The position numbers and the translations under genes are program-made. Shown here piece after piece: positions 7,961-16,659 of a DNA stretch of 64,000 nucleotides. This DNA comes from Acidimicrobiia bacterium (GTDB lineage Bacteria > Actinomycetota > Acidimicrobiia > Acidimicrobiales > Bin134), in the NCBI GenBank assembly GCA_022822265.1, contig JAJECA010000008.1, forward strand, positions 62,001 to 126,000. Direction: 5' to 3'. The notes beneath the pieces were generated by a model. It searched no databases and had not been told where the DNA came from. It was given only the letters and a program-made list of their open reading frames with translations. Position 1 is the stretch's first letter, and each line of letters opens with the position of its first letter.

Positions 7961-8473
7961 ATGAGCGACACGAATGAACGGGAATGGCTCGACTGGGACT
8001 CGTATGGCCGGGCTGTGCGGGAGTTGGCGGCGATGGTGGCTGACGACGGATACCGGCCGGAGATGATCCTGGCTATTGCGCGGGGAGGCCTGTTCTGCGC
8101 GGGATCGCTGGGCTACGCGCTTTCGATCAAGAACATCTATGTCATGAACTGCGAGTACTACACCGGGGTAGACGAGCGGCTCCCGGTACCGGTGATGCTT
8201 CCCCCCGCCGTCGACCTGGTGGACCACCGCAATTCCAAGATCCTCATAGCCGATGACGTGGCCGATACCGGACACACCCTCAAAATGGTCTACGACTTCT
8301 GTGTGGAACGGGTGGGCGATGTGCGCTCGGCGGTGCTCTATGAGAAGTCGCATTCCCTGGTGAAATCCGATTACGTGTGGAGGCGAACCGATCAGTGGAT
8401 CAATTTTCCATGGTCAACCGATCGACCGCTGGTGACCGCCGAAGAGGCCCGCCACAAAGTGCTAGATGCCTGA
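7961..8473 (+). CDS. Phosphoribosyltransferase domain protein
   Basis: 170 residues of the type I phosphoribosyltransferase fold. The PRPP-binding signature ILIADDVADTGHTL lies about residues 90-104, and AIARGGLFCAG forms the earlier loop. The sequence resembles xanthine/hypoxanthine phosphoribosyltransferase-like proteins; exact base specificity cannot be read. It follows rnd by seven bases and probably shares its transcript. Confidence 0.8.
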   Translation: MSDTNEREWLDWDSYGRAVRELAAMVADDGYRPEMILAIARGGLFCAGSLGYALSIKNIYVMNCEYYTGVDERLPVPVMLPPAVDLVDHRNSKILIADDVADTGHTLKMVYDFCVERVGDVRSAVLYEKSHSLVKSDYVWRRTDQWINFPWSTDRPLVTAEEARHKVLDA

Positions 8474-8559
8474 GCACTCTTCCATTCTGGGACCATGTCG
8501 AAATCGGCGGTGTGCCATATGACAGAACGGAGTGGTTAGACTGGCCCCCATGAGACGTT

Positions 8560-8603
8560 AGGGGGCGGAGTTCCCCCTGCTGCCAGCGCTAAAGGTTGCT
8601 GGC
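8560..8603 (+). promoter_or_regulatory. Two stacked hairpins in the leader of the Cys-rich protein gene
   Basis: AGGGGG (8560-8565) pairs with CCCCCT (8573-8578), and immediately after it GCCAGC (8582-8587) pairs with GCTGGC (8598-8603). The pair sits 20 bp before the ATG at 8624. There is no long T-run, so this could be a terminator of the upstream genes, an attenuator or a leader structure; the 150-bp gap 8474-8623 otherwise holds nothing I recognise. Confidence 0.4.
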
Positions 8604-8623
8604 TTGATATTGCGGAGCCGCCC

Positions 8624-8842
8624 ATGAAAAAGGGACGCCACCGTCGTTACGAAGAGGCTCGTGCGCTGAAGCACACAAGCGACGACTTCGACGTCATGTT
8701 CGAAGAAAACGAGGATCCATGCGTGGAGTGTGGAGCCATCCCCGGGGAGGAATGCCGACTCGTCAAAGTGGGGGCCAAGCCTTGGTGCGAGTACCGGGAC
8801 ACCCCGACTGATGACAGCGTCGATGAGCTGTTTCCCGACTGA
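8624..8842 (+). CDS. Small Cys-rich (probable zinc-binding) protein
   Basis: 72 residues. A basic N terminus (KKGRHRRYEEAR) is followed by CVECGAIPGEECR, a C-x2-C-x6-C arrangement, and a later Cys (KPWCEYRD), which together could hold one zinc ion. The C terminus is acidic. Similar CxxCGAxxGxxC small zinc-finger proteins occur in actinobacteria, with no function known. Coding is supported by a clean start after the leader hairpins and a good codon pattern. The last codons are part of a short duplicated sequence that continues beyond the stop. Confidence 0.6.
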   Translation: MKKGRHRRYEEARALKHTSDDFDVMFEENEDPCVECGAIPGEECRLVKVGAKPWCEYRDTPTDDSVDELFPD

Positions 8843-8880
8843 GCTTGCTTTTGCGAGACGAGCTGTTTCCCGACTGAGCT
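8825..8880 (+). repeat. Two 21-bp direct repeats, period 35
   Basis: The sequence gagctgtttcccgactgagc plus one t occurs at 8825-8845 and again, identically, at 8860-8880. The first copy contains the last codons and stop of the Cys-rich protein; the second lies in the convergent spacer. This looks like a local duplication rather than a functional site. Confidence 0.85.
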
Positions 8881-8898
8881 GGTCTGGCTGATAGTCGA

Positions 8899-10611
8899 TC
8901 AGACTCCCTCGGTTTCGTCGAGGATCTCGTCCAGCCGGAGAATGTCGTCGGCCCGTACCACCCCAATGAAGGTGCCGTCGTCGTCGGTCACCGGGAGTTG
9001 GTCGGTGTCGTTGGCGTCCATCTGCGCGACTGCGTCGCGCAACGTCCAAGATGGCCGGGCCGTAGGCAGGTCGCGACGGGCAATGTTGGCCACCAGCGTG
9101 TCGTTCCACGCGTCGCGCTCCAGGTCGCTCATCTGCTCAAGTCCGCACATGCCGATGTAGACCCCGCCGTCGACCACTGGGACCTCTCTCTCCCGCCGAC
9201 CGAGAAGGTGGATGTAGACCAGCTCGCTCACCGTTGCGTCGGGAGGCACGGTGAGGGTGTCGGTGGTTAACGCGGAGGTGAGTGGGAGGGCCAGGCGCCG
9301 TTCCACCAGCCCCTCCCGCTTGTCCAACTGGTAGGAGGCCACGGAGCTGGACCCCGCCACCAGCTGGGAAACGGCGGCGGCGATGAGCGCGGGGACCACG
9401 AACGCGGAGGTGCCGGTGCTCTCGGCCACGAACATGACCGCAGTGATGGGCGCCCGGTAGCCGGCACCCAAAAAGGCGGCCAAGCCCAGCGTGCGGTAGA
9501 GCCCGATGTCGGCGGTACCCAATGCTTGGCCCACGAAGCTGCCCACGATCACCCCTTGGACGGCCAGGGGAATGAACAACCCGCCGGTGCCCCCGGCACC
9601 CACGGTGGTGAGGGTGGCGACAATTCGGAAGGCCAAAAGGCTGCCGATCAAAAGCAGCGTGTGGTCGCCGTTTCGCAGCCACTCGGTGGCCTCGACTCCG
9701 GGCCCCAGGCTAAGAGGCTGGTCGAATACCGCTTCGGTGGCCACCACAAGCCCGGCCAGCACCGCTCCGCCGATCATGATTCTGAGGCCGATGGGGTACT
9801 GCTGCTCAAGCCCCTTGGCTTGGCGCACCAGCCATGCGAATCCCCGGCCTCCCAATCCGGCGATCAACCCGAGCAAGGCACCTCCGCCCAAGTGGATGAT
9901 GCTGAGCTCGCCGTCGTGGCTGCCCAGATCAATGACCGGCTCGGTGCCTAATGCGGCCACGTAAACCAGATAGCCAGATGCCGAGGCCATTAGAGCGGGC
10001 AACAGCGCTCTGCGGGCAACGTCATCGCGGTAGGGAGCCTCCAGCGCGAAGATCACACCGGTAGCGGGAGTCTTGAACACCGCAGCGATGCCGGCCGCCG
10101 CCCCCGCGGTGAGCAGCATCTTGGTCTCCTCCCGGCGCAGCCATCGGCTGAACAGTCCCTGGGTGCTGTGTCCGACGGTGGCGCCCGCGTAGACAGAAGG
10201 GCCCTCTAATCCCACCGAGCCGCCCAGCCCGATGGTGGCCACACCGGCTAGCAGCTTGGCGGGAAGCTGGGAGAGGGGCAGCCGGGGATGGCGCTCGTGA
10301 AAGGCCCGAACGTACTCATCAGAGGTCGATGGCGTGGCACCCCGCCCGAGGTAGCGAAGGATGACCACCGCAGCAAACAATCCGACGGCGGGAGCTGCCG
10401 CCTGCCACCAAAGCGGGCCGTCCAGGAGCCGCTTGAGAAGCACCTCGACGGTGAGCTGCTCGAACGCGGCCACCAAAAGCCCCACCAGAGCGCCGGTGAC
10501 GATGGAGAGCACCATCATCGCGGGGAACGCTCGCCGAGGCCGGAACGAGGCGAGCAACTCCACCCCCGACCTCGCGATTCGTCCCGTTAGAAGACCTTGG
10601 AGCGCTTGCAT
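8899..10611 (-). CDS. ClC-type chloride channel/antiporter with CBS pair
   Basis: 570 residues. A ClC membrane core fills about residues 30-420, with the gating-glutamate motif VGLEGPSVYAG (GxEGP) intact and the late GTGGLFIPL segment typical of the family. The usual first motif GSGIP is not obvious (GRGATPSTSDEY stands there), so ion selectivity is uncertain. The last 130 residues form two CBS domains (LTVPPDATVSELV and SWTLRDAVAQM) that in relatives sense nucleotides. Start ATG at 10611 is divergent from glcD with a 34-bp spacer. Confidence 0.88.
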   Translation of the reverse strand: MQALQGLLTGRIARSGVELLASFRPRRAFPAMMVLSIVTGALVGLLVAAFEQLTVEVLLKRLLDGPLWWQAAAPAVGLFAAVVILRYLGRGATPSTSDEYVRAFHERHPRLPLSQLPAKLLAGVATIGLGGSVGLEGPSVYAGATVGHSTQGLFSRWLRREETKMLLTAGAAAGIAAVFKTPATGVIFALEAPYRDDVARRALLPALMASASGYLVYVAALGTEPVIDLGSHDGELSIIHLGGGALLGLIAGLGGRGFAWLVRQAKGLEQQYPIGLRIMIGGAVLAGLVVATEAVFDQPLSLGPGVEATEWLRNGDHTLLLIGSLLAFRIVATLTTVGAGGTGGLFIPLAVQGVIVGSFVGQALGTADIGLYRTLGLAAFLGAGYRAPITAVMFVAESTGTSAFVVPALIAAAVSQLVAGSSSVASYQLDKREGLVERRLALPLTSALTTDTLTVPPDATVSELVYIHLLGRREREVPVVDGGVYIGMCGLEQMSDLERDAWNDTLVANIARRDLPTARPSWTLRDAVAQMDANDTDQLPVTDDDGTFIGVVRADDILRLDEILDETEGV

Positions 10612-10645
10612 CCTGTGTGACCCACTGCCGGTATTCTACTGGCGG

Positions 10646-12088
10646 ATGAAGTTTCGTAAGGCAGACCCCTTGATGCGTGACCTTCGGCAGGTGCTGCCCT
10701 CCGACCGGGTGCGGACAGCCCCCCTTGAGCGTTCGCTGATGGGACGAGATGCCTCGATTTTCGAGGGTGGCCGAGCTGGGCCAGTGTGCTTCCCGGTCGG
10801 CACCGAGGAGGTGCAAGGCTGCGTGGACACCGCACGACGCCATGGCCGGGCGGTGGTGCCTCGGGGAGCGGGGACCGGGCTGGCCGGGGGAGCGGTGCCC
10901 TTGGAGGAGCCAGTGGTGGTGGTCACCACCAAGATGAACCGATTGCTGTCGGTGGATGCAGACAGTCGGGTGGCTTGGGTGCAGCCGGGCATGATCAACC
11001 TCGATCTCAGCCGAGCCACCGCGCCCTACGGCCTGCACTTCGCGCCCGACCCCTCCAGCCAACAGGTGTGCTCTTTGGGGGGCAACGTGGGCACCAATGC
11101 CGGAGGACCACACTGCTTGGCCCATGGTGTTACCAGCTCCCACGTTCTCGCCGTGGAGGTGGTGCTCATGTCGGGCGAGGCCGTGGTGCTGGGCAATCCC
11201 GACGGCTGGGCCCCCGGAATGGACCTCCGCGGGGCGTACGTGGGGTCGGAGGGGATGATGGGCATCACCACCGCCATCGCAGTACGCCTGACCCCCAATC
11301 CGCCTGCGGTGCAGACCCTGCTACTGGCTTTCGACTCGGTGGATGCCGCGGCGCAGACGGTGAGCGCCGTAATTGCCGACGGGATTGTGCCCGCGGCCAT
11401 TGAGATGATGGACAACAACATCATCAGGGCAGTGGAGGCGTTTGTTGGGGCGGGATTTCCCACCGATGCGGCCGCGGTGGTCATCGTCGAAGTGGACGGC
11501 CTGCCTGGTGGTGTGGCCGAAGAAGCCGATCGAGTTGTGGAGTTGGCCACCGCGAGGGGAGGCAGTGTGCGTCGGGCCGCCGACGAGGAGGAACGGGCCT
11601 TGCTGTGGAAGGGACGCAAAAGCGCGTTCGGTGCCATCGCCCGAATCATGCCCAACTACTACCTGCACGACACGGTGGTTCCCCGGACCCGCCTGGCCGA
11701 AGTGATGAACCGGGTGTACGAGATCGTTGAAGAGCACGATTTGCAGGTGATGAACGTGTTCCACGCCGGTGACGGCAATCTGCATCCCATGTTGCTGTTC
11801 GACCGCCGGGAGCCGGGGATAATGCCCCGGGTACACGCCGCGGGCGCTGCCATCATCGAGGCCTCGCTTGCGGTGGGCGGGGTGCTGTCGGGCGAACACG
11901 GCATTGGTATGGAAAAGCGCGACTTCATGCCGTTGATGTTCAGCGAAGCCGACCTGGACGCCCAGGCTCGGCTGCGCCGGGCGTTCGACCCCAGTGGAAT
12001 GGCCAATCCCAGCAAAGTGCTGCCGACTGGAGCGAGCTGTGCCGATATCAATGCGCTGGACAAAGTTCCCGACGGGGTGTGGGGCTGA
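10646..12088 (+). CDS. glcD: Glycolate oxidase FAD subunit
   Basis: 480 residues. FAD-linked oxidase of the GlcD type, oxidising glycolate to glyoxylate. The PCMH-type FAD domain shows VPRGAGTGLAGGAVPL and GGNVGTNAGGPHCLAHG, followed by GAYVGSEGMMGI; the C-terminal domain has NVFHAGDGNLHP and GVLSGEHGIGMEKR, both diagnostic of GlcD/lactate-dehydrogenase-like oxidases. The frame is open further upstream through the ClC start, but ATG 10646 (or 10673) fits the family. The stop is directly followed by glcE, then glcF: a full three-subunit operon. Confidence 0.9.
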   Translation: MKFRKADPLMRDLRQVLPSDRVRTAPLERSLMGRDASIFEGGRAGPVCFPVGTEEVQGCVDTARRHGRAVVPRGAGTGLAGGAVPLEEPVVVVTTKMNRLLSVDADSRVAWVQPGMINLDLSRATAPYGLHFAPDPSSQQVCSLGGNVGTNAGGPHCLAHGVTSSHVLAVEVVLMSGEAVVLGNPDGWAPGMDLRGAYVGSEGMMGITTAIAVRLTPNPPAVQTLLLAFDSVDAAAQTVSAVIADGIVPAAIEMMDNNIIRAVEAFVGAGFPTDAAAVVIVEVDGLPGGVAEEADRVVELATARGGSVRRAADEEERALLWKGRKSAFGAIARIMPNYYLHDTVVPRTRLAEVMNRVYEIVEEHDLQVMNVFHAGDGNLHPMLLFDRREPGIMPRVHAAGAAIIEASLAVGGVLSGEHGIGMEKRDFMPLMFSEADLDAQARLRRAFDPSGMANPSKVLPTGASCADINALDKVPDGVWG

Positions 12089-13000
12089 GTGGCTGACCGA
12101 GAGGTGCCAGCCGAACTGGAGTTGTTTGCCGCCGAGGTGGGCTCAGAAGGCCCGGTGGCGGTGGTGGGCGGACGCTCCCACTGGGAGGTTGGGGGCCTCT
12201 GTCCGGAGGACACCCGGTTGGTGCGCGCCCCAAGCGGCGTGCGGTCTTTCGATCCGGCAGACATGACCATTCGGGTGGGGGCTGGTACATCGGTGGCCGA
12301 GGTCGACGCGGCTCTGGCGGAAGCCGGTCAACGCGCGAACCTGCCTCTGACTCCGGGGGCCACGGTAGGCGGTGTGCTGGCGGTGGGTCGCGACGACCTC
12401 CACGCTTTGGGCCGGGGGCGGCTCCGGGACGCCCTGTTGGAGGCGGTTTATGTGGCCGACGACGGCCAAGTGGTCACCGCGGGGGGACCGACGGTGAAAA
12501 ACGTGTCGGGCTTCGACCTGTGCCGAGTACTAGTGGGATCGCTGGGCACATTGGGGTTGGTGGGCGAAGTGATCCTGCGCACCTGGCCGCGACCGGCCGC
12601 GCAACAGTGGCTGGCGGGACCGTGCGATCCGACAGAGCTGCGTCGCCGGCTGTATTGGCCGTCGTCCATCCTTTGGGACGGCCAGACTGCTTGGGTTCAT
12701 CTCGAAGGCCACGAGTCTGACGTGGAATCCGAGACTGATCTTGCCAAATCTCTGGGATGCGAGCCGACCGAAGGCCCGCCGCCGTTGCCCCTTCACCGGG
12801 TGCCGGTCGGCGCACTGGCAGATGGAGGAATCTCAGGCAGCTATCTGGCGCAGGTCGGTACCGGTTCGGCCTACGTGTCCGAGCCGATCCCGGTCCCGAG
12901 CCCAGATCCGGCTGTGGTTGCTCTCCATGAGCGTCTGAAAGCGGGGTTCGACCCCCGCGGGCGCCTGAATCCAGGACGCGACCCGCTGGCGGCAACATGA
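12089..13000 (+). CDS. glcE: Glycolate oxidase FAD-binding subunit
   Basis: 303 residues. A second FAD-binding oxidase chain of the GlcE type: VGAGTSVAEVDAALAEAGQ and LTPGATVGGVLAVGRDD match the PCMH fold, and GPTVKNVSGFDLCRVLVGS is the typical GlcE core. GTG start lies immediately after the glcD stop and the gene overlaps glcF by four bases, so translation is probably coupled. It should assemble with GlcD and the Fe-S subunit at the membrane. Confidence 0.88.
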   Translation: MADREVPAELELFAAEVGSEGPVAVVGGRSHWEVGGLCPEDTRLVRAPSGVRSFDPADMTIRVGAGTSVAEVDAALAEAGQRANLPLTPGATVGGVLAVGRDDLHALGRGRLRDALLEAVYVADDGQVVTAGGPTVKNVSGFDLCRVLVGSLGTLGLVGEVILRTWPRPAAQQWLAGPCDPTELRRRLYWPSSILWDGQTAWVHLEGHESDVESETDLAKSLGCEPTEGPPPLPLHRVPVGALADGGISGSYLAQVGTGSAYVSEPIPVPSPDPAVVALHERLKAGFDPRGRLNPGRDPLAAT

Positions 13001-14199
13001 GCTCGAAGGTATCCCTGAGAATCGCCCGGGAAGGATCCCCCGCAAAACCCACCCTGGGAATCGACCCCGAGGAGCTGGCCTCATGCGTGTCGTGTGGGCT
13101 GTGCTTGCCCCATTGTCCGACATTTCGGGTGACCGGGGAGGAGTGGGCGTCGCCCCGGGGACGCATCAGCGCCATGCGCGAGGTGCAAGACAACGGCGCG
13201 GCGGTGGACGCCGCGTTCTTATCGTCGATGGAAACCTGTGTGCAATGCCGGGGTTGCGAGCCGGCTTGCCCGTCGGGAGTCCCCTTCGGATCGATGATGG
13301 AGGCCACCCAAGCCGAATTGGCCCAACGGAGGCGGTTTGACTTGCGTCGGTGGGGGTTCCGGGTGCTCAGCCATCCGCGGTTGCTAAACCTGCTATCGCG
13401 AATATTGGCCGTGGCCCAGAGATTGCGGTTGGTCCCCTCCAAACGTCTGGGGCTGCCCCCCATCCCGCTGGCCCAAAAGCGGCTCCGACCGACCGGTGAC
13501 GACGTGTGGTTGTTTACCGGTTGCGTTATGGATGCCTGGCAGCGGTCAACCCATACTGCCGTGAAGCGAGTGCTGGAGGCGGCCGGGGCCGGGGTTGCCT
13601 TGCCCGGAGCCGGCGCCGGGTGCTGCGGGGCACTGTCGCTGCACGCCGGTTTAGAGGGCCATACCCGCTCCTTGGCCATTCGAACGATGAAGGCGCTGGA
13701 GGGTACCTCCCCAATCCTGGTCGACTCGGCGGGCTGCGGGGCTGTCCTCAAGGAGTACGGAAAGCACTTTGGCACGCCGGAGGCCGCCGCTTTCAGCGAG
13801 CGGGTGCTGGACGTGCATGAGTGGCTGGCCGCCCACGCTGACCAACTGCCGACGGCGGGGGAGCAGCGGCAAGACGTGACCGTTGCCGTTCATGACCCCT
13901 GCCACCTGCGCCATGTGCAGCGGGTTCATCAGCCGGTGGCCGATGTGTTGTCCCGCTATGTGACCGTGGTGGCCTTGGACGACGAGGGTCTGTGCTGTGG
14001 GGCGGGCGGTGCTTACGCGGCCATGCAGCCCGATCTGGCGGCATCGATCCGTGATCGCAAGCTGGAGGCCATCAAGCGCTCGGGCGCCGATATCGTGGCC
14101 AGCGCCAACCCCGGCTGCACCATCCATTTGGCCAACGCCGGGGTGGCCGTGCGCCACCCCTTGGAAATAGTGGGCGAGGTGATTGACCATGACGGTTGA
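12997..14199 (+). CDS. glcF: Glycolate oxidase iron-sulfur subunit
   Basis: 400 residues. Two 4Fe-4S clusters are visible near the N terminus (CVSCGLCLPHCP about residue 30 and CVQCRGCEPACP about residue 80), followed by two CCG-domain modules (FTGCVMDAW...GAGCCGALSLHAG and HDPCHLRHVQ...GLCCGAGGAY), as in GlcF and related heterodisulfide-reductase-like subunits. Passes electrons from the GlcD/GlcE flavins to the quinone pool in known systems. ATGA overlap with glcE. Confidence 0.9.
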   Translation: MSSKVSLRIAREGSPAKPTLGIDPEELASCVSCGLCLPHCPTFRVTGEEWASPRGRISAMREVQDNGAAVDAAFLSSMETCVQCRGCEPACPSGVPFGSMMEATQAELAQRRRFDLRRWGFRVLSHPRLLNLLSRILAVAQRLRLVPSKRLGLPPIPLAQKRLRPTGDDVWLFTGCVMDAWQRSTHTAVKRVLEAAGAGVALPGAGAGCCGALSLHAGLEGHTRSLAIRTMKALEGTSPILVDSAGCGAVLKEYGKHFGTPEAAAFSERVLDVHEWLAAHADQLPTAGEQRQDVTVAVHDPCHLRHVQRVHQPVADVLSRYVTVVALDDEGLCCGAGGAYAAMQPDLAASIRDRKLEAIKRSGADIVASANPGCTIHLANAGVAVRHPLEIVGEVIDHDG

Positions 14200-14365
14200 C
14201 CACATCCGAACTCAGCTCGAGCAAATCGCCGAACAACTCGACGACCTGGCGATGTCCGTGCTGCGCGACGCAGTGGATGAAGGAGCGACGACGAGGCCCG
14301 AGGAGGAGAAGAAACTGACCCGAGCCCGACGTTCCGTCGAGAAGGCGATCCAGATATTGGGCTAG
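14189..14365 (+). CDS. Small coiled-coil protein, unknown
   Basis: 58 residues, starting at ATG 14189 inside the end of glcF (a TTG at 14183 is also in frame). The sequence is nearly all helix-forming with heptad-like spacing (IRTQLEQIAEQLDDLAMSVL and KLTRARRSVEKAIQIL). No known family is recognised. Its stop overlaps the convergent fbiC stop by four bases. Overlap with glcF suggests translation with the glycolate oxidase genes, but a link in function is only an inference. Confidence 0.5.
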   Translation: MTVDHIRTQLEQIAEQLDDLAMSVLRDAVDEGATTRPEEEKKLTRARRSVEKAIQILG

Positions 14366-16659
14366 ACCGCCACCGCGTCGTAGAGCGTGGTCCGCTGGCG
14401 CAGGGTGCGGCCCAATGGAGCGCATAGCTCCCGCAGGTCTTCCTCGGTCACCTCTTGGCCATGAGATGCGCCGGCGGCACGGGAGATGTTCTCGTTGATG
14501 AGGGTGCCGCCCAAGTCGTTCACCCCGGCTTGGAGCATCTGGGCGGCGCCGGCCATGCCCAGCTTCACCCACGATGCCTGGATGTTGTGGATCCAGCCGT
14601 GGTAGGCGATGCGACCCACGGCGTGCATGAGCAACGCCTCTCGGAAGGTGGGGCCCCGGCGGGACCGTCGTTGCAAGTAGATGGGAGCGGCCATGTGCAC
14701 GAACGGCAGGGGCACGAACTCGGTGAATCCGCCGGTCTCCTTCTGGAGCTCGCGGGTGCGGACCAGATGGCGGGCCCAATGGACCGGCTGTTCGACAGTG
14801 CCGAACATGATGGTCACGTTGGATCGCAAACCGAGGCCGTGGGCGGTGCGGTGAGCTTCCAGCCATTCGCCGGTGTCGATCTTGTCGGGGCAGATCACAG
14901 CTCGGATCTCGTCGTCGAGGACCTCCGCGGCGGTGCCGGGAAGCGAGCGCAGGCCTGCGTCCATTAGCCGACGCAGGTAGTCGGCCAGGGGCTCTTCTAG
15001 CCGGCGGGCACCCTCGGTGACTTCCAGGGCGGTGAACCCGTGGACATGGATGTCGGGTACTGCGTCCTTTACCGCCCGGGTGACGTCTATGTAGTAGTCG
15101 CCGTCGAAGCTGGGGTGGATGCCGCCTTGCAGGCACACCTCGGTAGCCCCTGCCTCAGCTGCTTCCGCGGTCCGCTCGGCTATGTCGTCCAGCGTCAGCA
15201 GGTAGGGGTCGCCCCGCAGATTGAGCGACAACGGCCCCTTGGAGAACCCGCAGAACCGGCATTTGAACGTGCATACGTTGGTGTAGTTGATGTTGCGGTT
15301 GGACACCCAGGTGACCTCGTCGCCCACCGCGGCACGGCGGAGCTCATCAGCCAGTTCGGCGACGGCTGCCACCTCAGGTCCCCGAGCGCCAAAGAGCGTG
15401 ACAATCTCGTCCACCCCGACTTCTTGGCCGTCGCGTACGCCAGCCAAGACCTCGCTCACCGCCCCTCCGGTGATGGAGCGACCGCCGTCAGAGCCGTTCT
15501 GATTCGGCGGGGTCAGCAGCGTTGGCGGAGCGGCATCGGCGCCGGAGTACCAGCCGCCGTCGTCGGGGCGGCCCAGTCCCTCAGCGTCGCTGCGGTCGAG
15601 GACCGGGAACTTCATGTCAGCGTCCAGCCAGCGTTCCGGATCGAGGGCGTATTCGGGGTAGATGGTCAAGCGGGGCGCGAGGGAGAACCCCTTGGCCTCG
15701 GTGACCGCCCGCAAGCGGTCGACGGCCGGCCAGGGGCGCTCGGGATTCACGTGGTCGGCGGTGACCGGGGACACGCCGCCCCAGTCGTCGATGCCGGCGT
15801 CTAGCAGCTGGCCGAAATCGTCGGACAAATTGGGGGGCGCTTGGAGATGGATCTCCTCCGGCAAGATCAGGCGGGCCAGAGCGATGGCCTCCAAATACTC
15901 ATCGTGTTCGCAGGGCGGGGCATTGTGCATGGCCGTTCCCTGCTTGGGCAGGAAATTCTGGACTATGACTTCTTGGACATGGCTCCACCGCCGGTGCGAG
16001 GCCGCAATGGCCTCTAGGGCCTCAACCCGGTCGGCCCGTGTCTCTCCGATTCCTACCAGAATGCCGGTGGTGAAGGGGATGGACAGCTTTCCGGCGGCTT
16101 CAAGGGTGGCCAGCCGACGTTCAGGGGTCTTGTCGGGCGATCCCCGATGGCAGTCCAGGTCGGCCAACGTTTCCAGCATCATCCCCTGCGACGGTGAGGT
16201 CTTGCGGAGGAGATCCAGTTCATCGGGGTACAGCGCACCAGCGTTGGCATGGGGCAGTAGCCCGGTTTTCTCCACCACGAGCCGGGTGGCGTGGGCCAGG
16301 TAGTCCACCGTAGAGGAAAATCCGTGGCTGGCCAGCCACTTTGCCGCGTCCGGATAGCGCAGTTCGGGGCGCTCGCCCAAGGTGAACAGGGCCTCGTGGC
16401 AGCCGGCGGCTGCTCCGGCTTCGGCAATGGCCAGCACTTCATTATCGCTCAGGTATGGCGACTCCAACCGGGCGGGCGGTTGGGCGAAAGTGCAGTATCC
16501 GCACTTGTCCCGGCACAGCATGGTGAGCGGGATGAAAACCTTGGGGGAGTAGGTGACCCGCGTGCCGTGCACTCGATCCCGGATCTTTCGGGCCTGGGCC
16601 ATGAGGTCGGCCAGACCCAACTCCAAAAGGTCTCGACTGCCGGTGTCGGTAGTTGTCAC
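14362..16659 (-). CDS. fbiC: FO synthase, fused CofG/CofH
   Basis: 765 residues with two radical-SAM domains, making 7,8-didemethyl-8-hydroxy-5-deazariboflavin, the F420 chromophore, from tyrosine and the flavin precursor 5-amino-6-ribitylaminouracil. The N-terminal CofG half has CRDKCGYC at residues 49-56; the C-terminal CofH half has VCTFKCRFCGFSKG near residue 460. Fused forms are the usual state in actinobacteria. The GTG start overlaps the tal stop (GTGA), so it is translationally coupled to tkt-tal. Other F420 genes (fbiA, fbiB, cofC) are not in the window. Confidence 0.93.
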   Translation of the reverse strand: MTTTDTGSRDLLELGLADLMAQARKIRDRVHGTRVTYSPKVFIPLTMLCRDKCGYCTFAQPPARLESPYLSDNEVLAIAEAGAAAGCHEALFTLGERPELRYPDAAKWLASHGFSSTVDYLAHATRLVVEKTGLLPHANAGALYPDELDLLRKTSPSQGMMLETLADLDCHRGSPDKTPERRLATLEAAGKLSIPFTTGILVGIGETRADRVEALEAIAASHRRWSHVQEVIVQNFLPKQGTAMHNAPPCEHDEYLEAIALARLILPEEIHLQAPPNLSDDFGQLLDAGIDDWGGVSPVTADHVNPERPWPAVDRLRAVTEAKGFSLAPRLTIYPEYALDPERWLDADMKFPVLDRSDAEGLGRPDDGGWYSGADAAPPTLLTPPNQNGSDGGRSITGGAVSEVLAGVRDGQEVGVDEIVTLFGARGPEVAAVAELADELRRAAVGDEVTWVSNRNINYTNVCTFKCRFCGFSKGPLSLNLRGDPYLLTLDDIAERTAEAAEAGATEVCLQGGIHPSFDGDYYIDVTRAVKDAVPDIHVHGFTALEVTEGARRLEEPLADYLRRLMDAGLRSLPGTAAEVLDDEIRAVICPDKIDTGEWLEAHRTAHGLGLRSNVTIMFGTVEQPVHWARHLVRTRELQKETGGFTEFVPLPFVHMAAPIYLQRRSRRGPTFREALLMHAVGRIAYHGWIHNIQASWVKLGMAGAAQMLQAGVNDLGGTLINENISRAAGASHGQEVTEEDLRELCAPLGRTLRQRTTLYDAVAV

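Noticed and set aside
8825-8880. Phage attachment site from the direct repeat
   Set aside because: Repeats are only 35 bp apart with no integrase or tRNA nearby.
12474-13775. 433-residue minus-strand reading frame across glcE/glcF
   Set aside because: Low-complexity Arg/Pro/Ser composition and it runs antisense to two clearly recognised genes; a GC-bias shadow.
14072-15136. 354-residue alternative-frame product within fbiC
   Set aside because: Arg/Pro-rich shadow frame overlapping the radical-SAM domain.
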